Assembly (NCBI RefSeq): GCF_020034665.1
Contig: NZ_JAIQDI010000001.1
Coordinates: forward strand, 2,232,001 to 2,296,000
Reading direction: 5' to 3'
Source: Niabella beijingensis
Lineage (GTDB): Bacteria > Bacteroidota > Bacteroidia > Chitinophagales > Chitinophagaceae
DNA: 64,000 nt
Shown here: positions 23,389 to 32,150 of the stretch, piece after piece
Position numbering within the stretch: the stretch's first letter is position 1
How the letters are laid out: every line of letters starts with the position of its first letter
Position numbers and translations under genes: made by a program
The notes under the pieces: generated by a model
The model's input: only the letters and a program-made list of their open reading frames with translations
The model's database searches: none
Told to the model about the DNA's origin: nothing

Positions 23389-24198
23389 TCAATTGTTGGA
23401 GGGTTTGATAAAATTATGATTTTGTTTTTTGGAGAATAACCAGTTTAGCAATCCAGGTTCTGCAAATGCGGCATCCCAGCTGTTATGCCCGGCTTCAGGA
23501 TATACTGTAAAGCGTACCGGAATGCCGTTTGCCTTCATGGCTTCCACCATTTTCTGCGAATATTCCGGTAATACAACGTTATCCTTTCCTCCGTGGAAGA
23601 CCCACCACGCCGTGTTCTTCAGGTTGGGCGCAATACCGGTATTGGCGCCGCCGCAAATAGGTATGGCCGCTGCAAAAGTGTGAGGCATGCGGTTAACAAT
23701 TTCAAAGGTTCCCATACCGCCCATACTGAGCCCCATTACATATACCTGGTCTTCCTTTATTTTGTATTGACGGTTCAGATTGCCCAGCAGTTCCATCACC
23801 AGGCGCAGACTGGGTGATGGCGGTCCGTCCTTTACAAAATAAAAACTGCGCTTACCACCCGAGTCGGCAACGGTCTGTACATTGCTCCAGTAATAGCGCA
23901 CAGCATTCTGGGGAAAGACAACGATCGCAGGAAATTTTTTCCGGTTGGCTTCTTTCAGAAACAACGCACCTCCGTGCAGCAACTGTGCTTCATTGTCGTC
24001 GCCGCTTTCACCACGGCCATGGAGGAACAAAACAAGGGGGTATTTTTTCTGAGGATCAAAATTTTCCGGTAGCAGCAACCGGTAAGGAAGGGTATCGCCA
24101 CTCTGTATGAACTGATACTTTTTGAACAGCGAATAATCCTGTGCGTGAACCACTGTCAGCGTCAATACAGCGATGAGTACGGTTATTATTTTTTTCAT
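23389..24198 (-). CDS. Secreted alpha/beta-hydrolase (prolyl-oligopeptidase/esterase type)
   Basis: A 269-residue exported hydrolase (signal MKKIITVLIAVLTLTVVHAQ). PLVLFLHGRGESGDD is the oxyanion-hole strand and loop, GLSMGGMG near residue 155 is the nucleophile elbow (G-x-S-x-G) and EAGHNSW near residue 245 supplies the catalytic His. The fold and HGRGESGDD motif are common to 'phospholipase/carboxylesterase' proteins that accompany glycan-degrading genes, so a carbohydrate esterase role is plausible. It lies 45 bases downstream of the GDPD-GH16 fusion on the same strand and may be co-transcribed with it. Confidence 0.85.
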   Translation of the reverse strand: MKKIITVLIAVLTLTVVHAQDYSLFKKYQFIQSGDTLPYRLLLPENFDPQKKYPLVLFLHGRGESGDDNEAQLLHGGALFLKEANRKKFPAIVVFPQNAVRYYWSNVQTVADSGGKRSFYFVKDGPPSPSLRLVMELLGNLNRQYKIKEDQVYVMGLSMGGMGTFEIVNRMPHTFAAAIPICGGANTGIAPNLKNTAWWVFHGGKDNVVLPEYSQKMVEAMKANGIPVRFTVYPEAGHNSWDAAFAEPGLLNWLFSKKQNHNFIKPSNN

Positions 24199-24243
24199 AT
24201 TGTTTTTTTATTACCGGTTGCGTCCGTATAACCTGCAGCAAGG

Positions 24244-25779
24244 CTATTTCTGGAATACGCGTACGTACTCTACTTCCATAATAGCAGTATCCAGGTTTTC
24301 ATCCACGCCATATTTGCCCCCCCAGTTGCCTCCCATCGCAATATTCAGCAACAGGTGGAACGGCTGATCAAACGGCCATTCGGCCGCACCTTTTCCGGAA
24401 TTCCTGAAAGAAAAAAAAGGCTGATCATCCACAAAGAAACTGATCCCGTTTTTTGTCCATTCGATGGCATATAAATGAAACCCGGCATCCGCAGTTCCCA
24501 GTAACAGCCCTTTTGTTTTTTGTGTGCCTTTTACATGATTAAATGTTTTGGTATGTACACTGCTGTAAACCGTATCCGGGTTATAGCCTACGTGCTCCAT
24601 AATGTCAATTTCCCCGCTCGCGGGCCATCCGCCGTATTTCCCGTTTGTGGGCAGCATCCAGATGGCGGGCCAGGTCCCTTTGCCTGATGGCAGTTTGGCG
24701 CTTACTTCCACCCTTCCGTATTGCCAGTCCCCTTTGCCTTTTGTAACCAGCCGCGCGGAGGTATAGCTGTTTTGCTCCCGTTGCTCCTTACGCGCCGTAA
24801 TAATGAGTTTGCCATTCTTTACAACCGCGTTGTTGCTGTCTGCACGGGTATAGTATTGCAATTCCCGGTTGCCCCATCCGTTACCGCCCACATCATAATT
24901 CCATTTGCTGTCATCCGGCAAACCAGTGCCATCAAACTCATCGCTCCATACAAGGCGCCAGCCTTTTGCAGGCGGTGTCTGTTGCAGACGTTCCGCCAGC
25001 AGTTCCGGTTCATTGGTAGTAATAAACTCAAACCCGTTGGCCAGGAGCCAGTCCATCTCCGTTACGGTATTCACGGTCCAGGCATTCAGGGCGATATGAT
25101 TCTTTTTCGCCTGCGCGATCCAGTCCGGGTGTTTCTGAAAAACGGAATAATGATAATCCACACCATCCAGGCCGTCTGCCTTTATTTCCTCCGGGGATTT
25201 ATCACCATTCAGGTACTGTACATGAGCCTGCGGATCCAGCGCTTTTACTTTTTTACACACATCGTAGTCAAAGCTGATATAGACCGCCATGGGAGCGGCT
25301 CCCAGCTGGTGTACCAGCCGCACCACGCGTTCCGCAACCAATTGCGCTCTTTCCTTGCTGATCTTTGAAGGTTTTATTTCAAATACCAGGCGGGTCGTCG
25401 TGTTCCCTTTTAACCCGGCCAGGGTATACTCCCGCAGGGTGGGCAGCCGCTCTCCGTTGGATAAAGGCGTTTTGATCAGTTCCGCATAGGTCGTTTCCTC
25501 TATCATCAGCTTGTTGTAATGCGGATCATGGTTGATCACCAGCGAATCATCCGAGGTCATCTGGATGTCGAATTCGCTTCCGGTACATTTCAACTGAATG
25601 GCATGTCTCAGCGAGGCAATGGAGTTTTCGGGGAGCTGGTTCTTTTTGAACGCACCCCGGTGCGCTACAATGGGATTTTTTGCAAATAGGATCCTGCTTT
25701 TTTTCTGTGCTGTTGCAGACAGGCCAAAACTGCTTAGCAATACCATCAGCATTGCAGCCGGAAGTAAAATTTGTTTCAT
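24244..25779 (-). CDS. Secreted GDPD-GH16 fusion: phosphodiesterase plus beta-glucanase
   Basis: A 511-residue exported protein with two enzyme domains. Residues 30-260 are a glycerophosphodiester phosphodiesterase: VAHRGAF with the first catalytic His, ENSIAS, FDIQMTSDDSLVINHDP with the metal ligands and second His, FEIKPSK, and the closing LNAWTVNT and FITTNEPEL. After a short linker, residues 265-511 are a GH16 domain: LVWSDEFDG at its start and the catalytic GEIDIMEH (two Glu around an Asp), with GTWPAIWMLP before it. GH16 members cut beta-1,3/1,4-glucans such as laminarin. The fusion would combine diester cleavage with glucan cleavage in one secreted chain. The signal peptide covers residues 1-24. 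Confidence 0.92.
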   Translation of the reverse strand: MKQILLPAAMLMVLLSSFGLSATAQKKSRILFAKNPIVAHRGAFKKNQLPENSIASLRHAIQLKCTGSEFDIQMTSDDSLVINHDPHYNKLMIEETTYAELIKTPLSNGERLPTLREYTLAGLKGNTTTRLVFEIKPSKISKERAQLVAERVVRLVHQLGAAPMAVYISFDYDVCKKVKALDPQAHVQYLNGDKSPEEIKADGLDGVDYHYSVFQKHPDWIAQAKKNHIALNAWTVNTVTEMDWLLANGFEFITTNEPELLAERLQQTPPAKGWRLVWSDEFDGTGLPDDSKWNYDVGGNGWGNRELQYYTRADSNNAVVKNGKLIITARKEQREQNSYTSARLVTKGKGDWQYGRVEVSAKLPSGKGTWPAIWMLPTNGKYGGWPASGEIDIMEHVGYNPDTVYSSVHTKTFNHVKGTQKTKGLLLGTADAGFHLYAIEWTKNGISFFVDDQPFFSFRNSGKGAAEWPFDQPFHLLLNIAMGGNWGGKYGVDENLDTAIMEVEYVRVFQK

Positions 25780-25807
25780 GATTTTTAAAAAGGGGCTTAT
25801 AAATATA

Positions 25808-27082
25808 TTATTTCAGTGCCTGGTATACCAGGGCTTTAAACTTATCATTGATCTCTCCGTGCGAGAAAGGCCATTGCTGCACAAACAGCAATGCCACAAT
25901 ATTTTCCTTGGGATCTCCCCAGTAAGAAGTGCCGAAGAACCCGCCCCAGGCAAAGCTGCCCGCGGACTGTCCGAGTTTTGCAGCGCCTTTTTCCGTGGTG
26001 ATCTCAAACCCTAATCCGAATTTATTATTACCCAGCATCAGGTCACCGATCTGGTTCCGGGTCATGAGGTCTACGGTATGCCGCGACAACAATTGTTTTC
26101 CGTTATAAACACCTTTATTCACCAGCATTTGCAGAAACGTGGCGTAATCCGCAGTGGTGGAAACCAGTCCGGCCCCGCCGGCAAAATAGCCGTTGTTATT
26201 GACCGGGTAGTCGATGGTGACGCCTCTGAAGGTAGTATCAGACCAGGGAATAACGGCCTTTGTAGTTCTGTCTTCCGTATAGACGCTTACCAGTCTTGAC
26301 TGTTTTGCCTGCGGCAGCTGAAAATAGGTGTCCTGCATGCCCAGCGGTCCGAAGATGCGTTCATGGAAAAAAGCATCCAGGCTTTTTCCCGATACCACCT
26401 CCACCAGGCGACCCAGCACATCGGTATTGAGCCCATAGGTAAACCGTTCTCCCGGCTGATGCACCAGCGGCAACGTTCCCAGCCGGTCGATAGCGTCCGC
26501 CAGTTTTTGGGGCTTTATCACAAACCCGGCTTCCAGACCGGCTTTTGCATAAATGGCCTTCATGTTGGGGGAGCCGATCTGCGCATAATCCAGTCCGGAT
26601 GTATGTGTCAGCAGGTCCCGGATGGTAATTTCCCGCTTTGCGGGAACAGTGGTATAAGAAGAATCCGCTGCATTGAATTGATCCAGTACTTTTGGACGGG
26701 CGAAGGAAGGAATGAATTTAGAAATGGGATCGTCCAGCAGGAATTTTCCCTCCTCAAAAAGCATCATTACGGCAACGCTGGTGATGGCCTTGGTTTGCGA
26801 AGCGATCCGGAAGATATCGTTTGATTTCAGCGGAGTGCCGCTCTGTGCGTTATTGAGCCCGAATGCCTTATTATATACGATCACGCCATTGTGCGCAATG
26901 AGGGCGGTTGCCCCTTTGATCCAGTTCTTTTGTACGTATTCCTGTATCACCCGGTCGATGCGCTGCAGGCGTTCGCCGGAAAAACCGTTGGCTGCTGCCG
27001 TCCCGGGAACCAATACTTTTGATTGTGCCGATGCAGTAAGTTGCAGGGCTATACCGATAAACAACAAGCGAATCCGTTTCAT
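25808..27082 (-). CDS. Secreted serine hydrolase (class C beta-lactamase fold)
   Basis: A 424-residue exported protein (signal MKRIRLLFIGIALQLTASAQ) of the beta-lactamase/penicillin-binding-like family. The nucleophile motif is SQTK near residue 95 (S-x-x-K), the Tyr motif is YGLN (Y-x-N) near residue 220, and the third motif region reads FAWGGFFGTSYW instead of the KTG of true beta-lactamases. The usual HxG is therefore a WGG, as in esterase and D-amino-peptidase types. It is probably an esterase or peptidase of the envelope, not a resistance enzyme. It lies 28 bases upstream of the GDPD-GH16 gene on the same strand, suggesting one operon with it and the esterase. Confidence 0.88.
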   Translation of the reverse strand: MKRIRLLFIGIALQLTASAQSKVLVPGTAAANGFSGERLQRIDRVIQEYVQKNWIKGATALIAHNGVIVYNKAFGLNNAQSGTPLKSNDIFRIASQTKAITSVAVMMLFEEGKFLLDDPISKFIPSFARPKVLDQFNAADSSYTTVPAKREITIRDLLTHTSGLDYAQIGSPNMKAIYAKAGLEAGFVIKPQKLADAIDRLGTLPLVHQPGERFTYGLNTDVLGRLVEVVSGKSLDAFFHERIFGPLGMQDTYFQLPQAKQSRLVSVYTEDRTTKAVIPWSDTTFRGVTIDYPVNNNGYFAGGAGLVSTTADYATFLQMLVNKGVYNGKQLLSRHTVDLMTRNQIGDLMLGNNKFGLGFEITTEKGAAKLGQSAGSFAWGGFFGTSYWGDPKENIVALLFVQQWPFSHGEINDKFKALVYQALK

Positions 27083-27198
27083 CCCTAAAATTTGGGTCCT
27101 AAGCTACAAAAAATTATAAGGAAAACCCCCTGCCCGGCAATAAAAGTACCCGTCCGGTAAAAACGGGCCTGCCAAAGCATCCGGCCGCATTTTATTTT

Positions 27199-27220
27199 TA
27201 ATCGAATGACTATTCGATTA
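27199..27220 (+). promoter_or_regulatory. TetR operator 1 (autoregulatory)
   Basis: Arms TAATCGAAT (27199-27207) and ATTCGATTA (27212-27220) around GACT. The right arm overlaps the start of the -7 element, so binding should repress the regulator's own gene. It recurs as a perfect palindrome at 27833-27854. Confidence 0.85.
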
Positions 27221-27226
27221 TATTTG
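27219..27226 (+). promoter_or_regulatory. -7 promoter element of the tetR-type gene
   Basis: TATATTTG is an exact TAnnTTTG match. It ends only 4 bases before the ATG at 27231, so the transcript would be leaderless or nearly so. Confidence 0.6.
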
Positions 27227-27230
27227 CAGT

Positions 27231-27818
27231 ATGAAACCCAGGGACGACGCAAAAGAAGCACTGATCCGGCGAAAAGCCATTGCGCTGATCGTAAGGCTGG
27301 GTTTTGACGGGTTCAGCATGCAGAAGCTGGCAAAAGATACCGGCCTGTCCCCCTCCACACTCTATGTCTATTTTGAGAACCGGGAAGACCTGCTGCTCAA
27401 ATTATATACCGGTGTACTGGAAAAATTTGAGCAGGATGCCCTGGCGGGTTTTTCGGAAACCATGCCCTTTGAGGAAGGATTGTGGCTGCAGTGGAAGAAC
27501 CGGTTCAAAAACATTTGCAAAAATCCCACAGAATACCGGTTTTATGAGCAGTTCCGCAATTCGCCGCTCCTCCGGCACCAGGCGCCGGCGCCAACGGCTT
27601 TCAGGAACGCCATGAACCAGTTTGTAAAAAATGCCGTGCGCAGCGGAACGCTGAAGCAGCTTCCCCCCGAGATCTTCTGGTCGCTGGCATATGGCCCTTT
27701 TTATACGCTCGTTAAATTTCACCTGGATCAGAGCAGCATGGCTGGTACTCCCTTCTCACTCACCGAGCAAAAGCTCAAACAGGCGTTCCTGCCGGTATTA
27801 CAGGCACTGAAACCCTGA
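27231..27818 (+). CDS. TetR/AcrR family transcriptional repressor
   Basis: A 195-residue regulator. The N-terminal helix-turn-helix is complete (FSMQKLAKDTGLSPSTLYVYFENREDLL, split here by the turn), followed by an all-helical ligand domain of the TetR type. It most likely represses itself and the VOC gene downstream, since an identical-core palindrome lies in front of each and one covers its own -7 element. The inducer is unknown, although the target being a glyoxalase/dioxygenase-fold protein suggests a small reactive or toxic molecule. The start is fixed by the -7 element four bases upstream and by the family's usual N-terminal length. Confidence 0.93.
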   Translation: MKPRDDAKEALIRRKAIALIVRLGFDGFSMQKLAKDTGLSPSTLYVYFENREDLLLKLYTGVLEKFEQDALAGFSETMPFEEGLWLQWKNRFKNICKNPTEYRFYEQFRNSPLLRHQAPAPTAFRNAMNQFVKNAVRSGTLKQLPPEIFWSLAYGPFYTLVKFHLDQSSMAGTPFSLTEQKLKQAFLPVLQALKP

Positions 27819-27832
27819 TTTTTTTTAACCAT

Positions 27833-27854
27833 TAATCGAATGATCATTCGATTA
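27833..27854 (+). promoter_or_regulatory. TetR operator 2, upstream of the VOC gene
   Basis: A perfect 22-bp palindrome built from arms TAATCGAATGA and its complement. It is identical to operator 1 except at the centre, and ends 16 bases before the VOC start codon. Confidence 0.88.
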
Positions 27855-27870
27855 AAAAACAGCAGTTATT

Positions 27871-28233
27871 ATGACGATCAATCATCTCAACCTTGTTCTT
27901 TCCGATGTTCCGAAAGGGATCACTTTTTTTGAGACCTATTTCGGCTTTTCCTGTACACATGTAAAAGGTGTACACCAGCTTGCCATATTAAAAAATACAG
28001 CGGATTTCACGCTTGTGTTAATGGCACAGAAAGAGGCCATCAGCTATCCCAAAGCGTTCCACATCGGCTGGATACTTGACAGCACGGCAGCAGTGGACCG
28101 GTTGTACCAGCAGCTAACCGGTGACGGGCTTACCATCGCGCATCCGCCGCGGTATATAAGGGATAGCTATAGTTTTTATTTTTACTTTGATGCCCTGTTT
28201 ATCGAAGTAAGCCATTACCTGGATGTTGCCTGA
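27871..28233 (+). CDS. VOC family (glyoxalase/dioxygenase fold) protein
   Basis: A 120-residue single-domain protein with the paired beta-alpha-beta-beta-beta modules of the vicinal oxygen chelate superfamily. It opens with MTINHLNLVLSDVPKGITFFETYFGF, which carries the first metal-ligand His, and closes with SFYFYFDALFIEVSHYL, with the usual final Glu. Members include glyoxalases, extradiol dioxygenases and antibiotic-binding proteins; none can be chosen from the sequence. It lies 52 bases after the TetR gene with the second operator in between, so it is almost certainly the regulated target. Confidence 0.88.
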   Translation: MTINHLNLVLSDVPKGITFFETYFGFSCTHVKGVHQLAILKNTADFTLVLMAQKEAISYPKAFHIGWILDSTAAVDRLYQQLTGDGLTIAHPPRYIRDSYSFYFYFDALFIEVSHYLDVA

Positions 28234-28244
28234 AGCAAAACAGG

Positions 28245-29654
28245 TTATTTTTTTTGCTGATCTGCGGTAACAAGGGTGGTATCGGTAACAAGGATGGGTA
28301 CATTGTACCCGCCGGAGTCCAGCACCGTTTTGGGAAAGGCCTGCTTTAATTGTGCCCAGGCAGTTTTGTTCACATTGGTCTTATAAAGATAGAGCCCGCG
28401 GAGCCCCCCCAGTGTTTTTAATTGTAAAACACCTTTCTCCGTAACTTTTGTCCCCACCAGGTTCAGTACCTGCAGCTGTTTCAGCGGTTTCAGGTATTGC
28501 AGCCCGGCATCGGTTATTGCGGTATTGCTGAGATAAAGTCTTGTAAGCCCTTCCAGTTTTGCGATCTCTTTAAGACCGGCATCATCCATATTGCTGCCAT
28601 CCAGCCGGAGCCAGACCAGCTGTTTTTTCAACGGTTCCAGCAGTTTAACCAGCTCCCGGGCCCGGCTGCCGGTAGTTACAAAATTTGCTGATAAATAATT
28701 TTTCTCATTTGAAACCGGCACTATTATCACACCCGCATCTTTCAGCTGCTGAACTGTCTCCTCACTGGCGGCGCTTACTTCCGCTTCGGGCACGTCCGTG
28801 CGCTTTGGTTCGCTGCTGCCGGTATTGCCCGATTGCAACGCTGTCAGTACCGGCTTTATTTTATCGGTTTGAGGCAGCTCTTTTACCTTCTTTGTAAAAC
28901 TGTTGCCGGTGCTGACCCACCAGCTCAACACCGCCACTTCGTTCGGAGTGAGTTGCGGTTTTTCCTTTGGCGGCATATGATCATCATCATTCAACGGCAA
29001 CAGTAACCGTTTGATCAACGCGCTCTCGTCCGGCTTGTCACTTACCAGGGCCTTTCCATCCTTACCTCCTTTCAGGATATAGGCTTCTTCATCCAGACGC
29101 AGCTTTCCTTTTTGTTTGCTGGTGCCATGACAGCTGTAACATTTCCGTTTCAGCAGCGGCTGCACCACATCAGTATACAATACGGCTTCCTGGATATTCG
29201 GGATGGGTTTTGCGGCTTCCTCCGCGGGATCACCGGTCATTCCGGCGGTGAGGTAATCCGAACCATGGGTCAGCGAGCCGCCCAGATGACCGGTAACGGT
29301 GATCAGCGCTATAACTGTTATGGAAGAAAGGTTCGCATATCTTGCATTCAGTGAAAGCCGGTTCAACAAATAATACAATAATGAAACCACCGCCGTGGCG
29401 ATACCCAGCCACTGGTGCTGTGTTACCAGCGCTGCATCATAATCACCGCTCAGCGAAAGCAGGTACCCGGTAACACAGGAAGCAACAGCAGCCACGGCAC
29501 CCCAGAAGAGCAATACCGGAACAGCAGGCTTTAGCAGGGGAAAACGCTTTGAGAACAACTGCAGCAGGCATGCTGCCAGCAATACGCCGATGGGCAGGTG
29601 AACCAATACCGGGTGAAATCGTCCTATCGCATCCACAAGGGCAAGAATCATCAT
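28245..29654 (-). CDS. Membrane protein: DUF2231, c-type cytochrome (Planctomycete type) and LRR
   Basis: A 469-residue three-part protein. Residues 1-150 hold four membrane helices of the DUF2231 type (HPVLVHLPIGVLLAACLLQLF, split by the helix start). Residues 165-270 are a Planctomycete-type cytochrome c domain with the heme motif CYSCH and the closing HMPPKEKPQLTPNEVAVLSWW. Residues 330-450 contain leucine-rich repeats (LTRLYLSNTAITDAGLQYL and similar). It is the last gene of the four-gene operon beginning at 34904. Together with the DUF1549/DUF1553 protein it suggests redox chemistry coupled to substrate recognition on the outside of the inner membrane. Confidence 0.85.
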   Translation of the reverse strand: MMILALVDAIGRFHPVLVHLPIGVLLAACLLQLFSKRFPLLKPAVPVLLFWGAVAAVASCVTGYLLSLSGDYDAALVTQHQWLGIATAVVSLLYYLLNRLSLNARYANLSSITVIALITVTGHLGGSLTHGSDYLTAGMTGDPAEEAAKPIPNIQEAVLYTDVVQPLLKRKCYSCHGTSKQKGKLRLDEEAYILKGGKDGKALVSDKPDESALIKRLLLPLNDDDHMPPKEKPQLTPNEVAVLSWWVSTGNSFTKKVKELPQTDKIKPVLTALQSGNTGSSEPKRTDVPEAEVSAASEETVQQLKDAGVIIVPVSNEKNYLSANFVTTGSRARELVKLLEPLKKQLVWLRLDGSNMDDAGLKEIAKLEGLTRLYLSNTAITDAGLQYLKPLKQLQVLNLVGTKVTEKGVLQLKTLGGLRGLYLYKTNVNKTAWAQLKQAFPKTVLDSGGYNVPILVTDTTLVTADQQKK

Positions 29655-29660
29655 ACGCTG

Positions 29661-30608
29661 TTATTGATACCGGTTTCTGAGTGTTTTCATCATGTGTACA
29701 TTAATGGCCCATTGATCCGCCACCGGTTGCCGGGTATACGGCAGTACCGGCATATAATTGGGCGGACCGAACTCGGTAAGTACCGTCATCACCGCTCCCT
29801 GTTTCCGTTTCCGTTCGGCCACCACATCCCACCAGTCGAAATGCTGTTTTACCACGGCTTCCCATTCCGGTGCCCGGGGATCATTTACCTGCGGGCCCTC
29901 GGGATGTCCGATGCGTGCGTGGATATGTGCGGTCCGCTCCAGTGCAAGGGCCACGGCTTCTTTCTGGTCGCCCAGCATGCTTTCATGCACATTGCACCAG
30001 TGTGAAATATCCAGTGTTAATTGCAGGGAAGGATTCTTTTCCAGGAACTGCCGTGCTATATGTGCCGCAAACAACATCCGTGAACGGTGGGTCTCATGAC
30101 AAATGGTGATACCCGTCTGCGCGGAAAGCGCTGCAGTAACATCTATAAATGCCTTGTTCTCTTCATAGCTGAAATGATCCCTTCCGGAATGGCAATTGAT
30201 GTATACAGGCGGCCTGAAACCGTTGGTAGCAGCCGCTTTTACCGCCCCTTTAAAAAAATCCAGGTGTTCCTTAAAATCTGCCTGGTATCCGCCACAAAGA
30301 AAGCCCACCTGCAGGTCGTGTTTCTTCAACGCATCAAACAGTTCTTTTTGTTGTGCAGCTTCCGCGGGCCACCATACTTCGATACCGTCGTACCCTTCTT
30401 TTTTTGCAGCGGCGCAAAAGGCATCTGTGGTTCCGTTAAATCCCCAGTTGGTAGCCATTACTACCAGCCGGAAGCCGGCACTGGCAGGCGTTTTGAAGGC
30501 TGCGGGTGTTGTCATTGATCCCATGGCTGGAAAAAACATCCCCGCCATAGCAGCAGCAGACGATGTTCTTAAAAAGCTTCTCCGGTTCTGATTCATATGC
30601 TTCTCCAT
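29661..30608 (-). CDS. Exported sugar phosphate isomerase/epimerase-like TIM-barrel protein
   Basis: A 315-residue protein of the xylose-isomerase-like TIM-barrel superfamily. A twin-arginine signal (NRRSFLRTSSAAAMAGMFF) starts a few residues in, so ATG 30596 may be the true start. Barrel landmarks are YDGIEVWWPA, YINCHSGRDHFS, ICHETHRSR and LTLDISHWCNVHE, which carry the metal-binding Glu, His and Asp, and ARIGHPEGPQV. The fold suggests epimerisation or isomerisation of a sugar in the periplasm. It is 6 bases from its downstream neighbour and 11 from its upstream one, so it belongs to the operon. Confidence 0.88.
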   Translation of the reverse strand: MEKHMNQNRRSFLRTSSAAAMAGMFFPAMGSMTTPAAFKTPASAGFRLVVMATNWGFNGTTDAFCAAAKKEGYDGIEVWWPAEAAQQKELFDALKKHDLQVGFLCGGYQADFKEHLDFFKGAVKAAATNGFRPPVYINCHSGRDHFSYEENKAFIDVTAALSAQTGITICHETHRSRMLFAAHIARQFLEKNPSLQLTLDISHWCNVHESMLGDQKEAVALALERTAHIHARIGHPEGPQVNDPRAPEWEAVVKQHFDWWDVVAERKRKQGAVMTVLTEFGPPNYMPVLPYTRQPVADQWAINVHMMKTLRNRYQ

Positions 30609-30619
30609 CGTTCTTATCC

Positions 30620-32128
30620 TTATGCAATAATTTCCTGTATTACTTTACCGCCCACATCAGTAAGACGGAACGGCCGCCCCTGGTAGGGATAGGTAAACTG
30701 TTCGTGATCGAATCCCAGTTGGTTTAGGATGGTGGCCTGTATATCAAAAGCGTCTACCTTTCCGCTTACCGCGGTATATCCGATCTCATCTGTTTCACCA
30801 TGCGTATAGCCCTTTTTTATACCGCCGCCGGCCATCCAGATGGTAAAGGCCTCCGTATGGTGATCTCTTCCTTTAAACGGGTTCTGTGCCCCGTTGCGGT
30901 TCTCCATCATCGGCGTACGCCCGAACTCGCCTGCCCATACCACAAGGGTCTCCTCCAGCAGGCCTCTTTGTTTCAGGTCCAGCAGTAATGCCGTTACCGG
31001 TTTATCCACACTTCTGTATTTATTAATAATACCGATGTTCAGGGCATTGCTTGCATTATCCCCGTGCGCATCCCAGCCCCAGTCGAACAGCTGTACAAAA
31101 CGCACCCCCTTTTCCACCAGCTTTCGTGCCAGCAATACGTTGTTGGCAAAACAGGCTTTACCGGGTTTGGTACCATACATATCATGAATGTATTGCGGCT
31201 CGTCATTAATATTCATCACCTCCGGTGCCGTGATCTGCATCCGGTAAGCCATTTCATATTGTGAGATGCGGGAAAGGATCTCGGGGTCGTTGTAGTCCTG
31301 GTATTCCTGCATATTGGCCTTATTGACCGCATCTATGGACGCCTTGCGCAGGTCGCGGCTCATACCGTCCGGATCTTTTATAAACAATACCGGGTCGCCT
31401 TCACTCCGGCACTGCACTCCCTGGTAAACCGATGGCAGGAACCCGCTGCCCCATACGCTTTTCCCGGCATCGGGAAAACTGCCACCACTGGTAAGCACCA
31501 CAAAACCCGGCAGGTTTTGATTTTCCGTGCCCAGGCCGTAGGTCACCCAACTGCCGATGCTGGGTCTTCCCAGCCGCGGACTTCCGGTGTGCACCAGCAG
31601 CTGTGCCGGGGCATGGTTGAACTGATCGGTGGTTACAGCCTTTAGGAAAGTGACATCATCCACCATTTGGGAGAAGTGCGGGAAGTGCTCGCTTACCCAG
31701 GCACCGGACTGACCATGCTTTGCGAATGTAGCCTGAGGTCCCAGCATTTTGGGCACGCCGGTAATGAACGCGAACTGTTTCCCTTCCAGGAAGGAAGGCG
31801 GGCAGTCCTGCCCATCCATTTTTGCCAGTTCGGGTTTATAATCAAACAGCTCGAACTGGGAAGGCGCCCCGGCCATGTGCAGGAAAATCACGCTCTTTGC
31901 TCTGCCAACAAACGGAGGAGCCTTTGGCAGTAACGGATGCGCAGGATCAAATACGATAGAATGCGCCCCCTTCTTTTTGCCGCCGCAACTGCCAAGCAGT
32001 GATCCCATTGCCAGCGCACCCAATCCCATGGCGCTCTCTTTCAGAAAGTGACGGCGGGTATGTGTCCACATCACCATTTGTTCTGCTTCCCGGACCAGCC
32101 GTTGATCAATAAGGTCTTTTTTTGTCAT
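30620..32128 (-). CDS. DUF1501 domain-containing exported protein
   Basis: A 502-residue protein with a twin-arginine-like signal (TRRHFLKESAMGLGALAMGSL), followed by a Gly-Ser-Cys that may also be a lipobox. The remainder is a DUF1501 domain of the alkaline-phosphatase/sulfatase-like fold, with KSVIFLHMAGAPSQFELFDYKP near the start, FDWGWDAHGDNASNA in the middle and VVWAGEFGRTPMMENRNG plus GRDHH near the end, which supply the expected metal ligands. DUF1501 genes are nearly always paired with DUF1549/DUF1553 genes in Planctomycetota, Verrucomicrobiota and some Bacteroidota. Their substrate is not established. It follows the DUF1549/DUF1553 gene by 22 bases. Confidence 0.9.
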   Translation of the reverse strand: MTKKDLIDQRLVREAEQMVMWTHTRRHFLKESAMGLGALAMGSLLGSCGGKKKGAHSIVFDPAHPLLPKAPPFVGRAKSVIFLHMAGAPSQFELFDYKPELAKMDGQDCPPSFLEGKQFAFITGVPKMLGPQATFAKHGQSGAWVSEHFPHFSQMVDDVTFLKAVTTDQFNHAPAQLLVHTGSPRLGRPSIGSWVTYGLGTENQNLPGFVVLTSGGSFPDAGKSVWGSGFLPSVYQGVQCRSEGDPVLFIKDPDGMSRDLRKASIDAVNKANMQEYQDYNDPEILSRISQYEMAYRMQITAPEVMNINDEPQYIHDMYGTKPGKACFANNVLLARKLVEKGVRFVQLFDWGWDAHGDNASNALNIGIINKYRSVDKPVTALLLDLKQRGLLEETLVVWAGEFGRTPMMENRNGAQNPFKGRDHHTEAFTIWMAGGGIKKGYTHGETDEIGYTAVSGKVDAFDIQATILNQLGFDHEQFTYPYQGRPFRLTDVGGKVIQEIIA

Positions 32129-32150
32129 TGCAATTCTTTTTGTGCCCTGT

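Noticed and set aside
25808..27082. True beta-lactamase (resistance gene)
   Set aside because: The third motif is WGG and not KTG, and the context is esterase and glycan-related.
27955..27976. GTGTACAC-like palindrome in the VOC gene
   Set aside because: It lies inside the coding sequence and has no second copy at a promoter.
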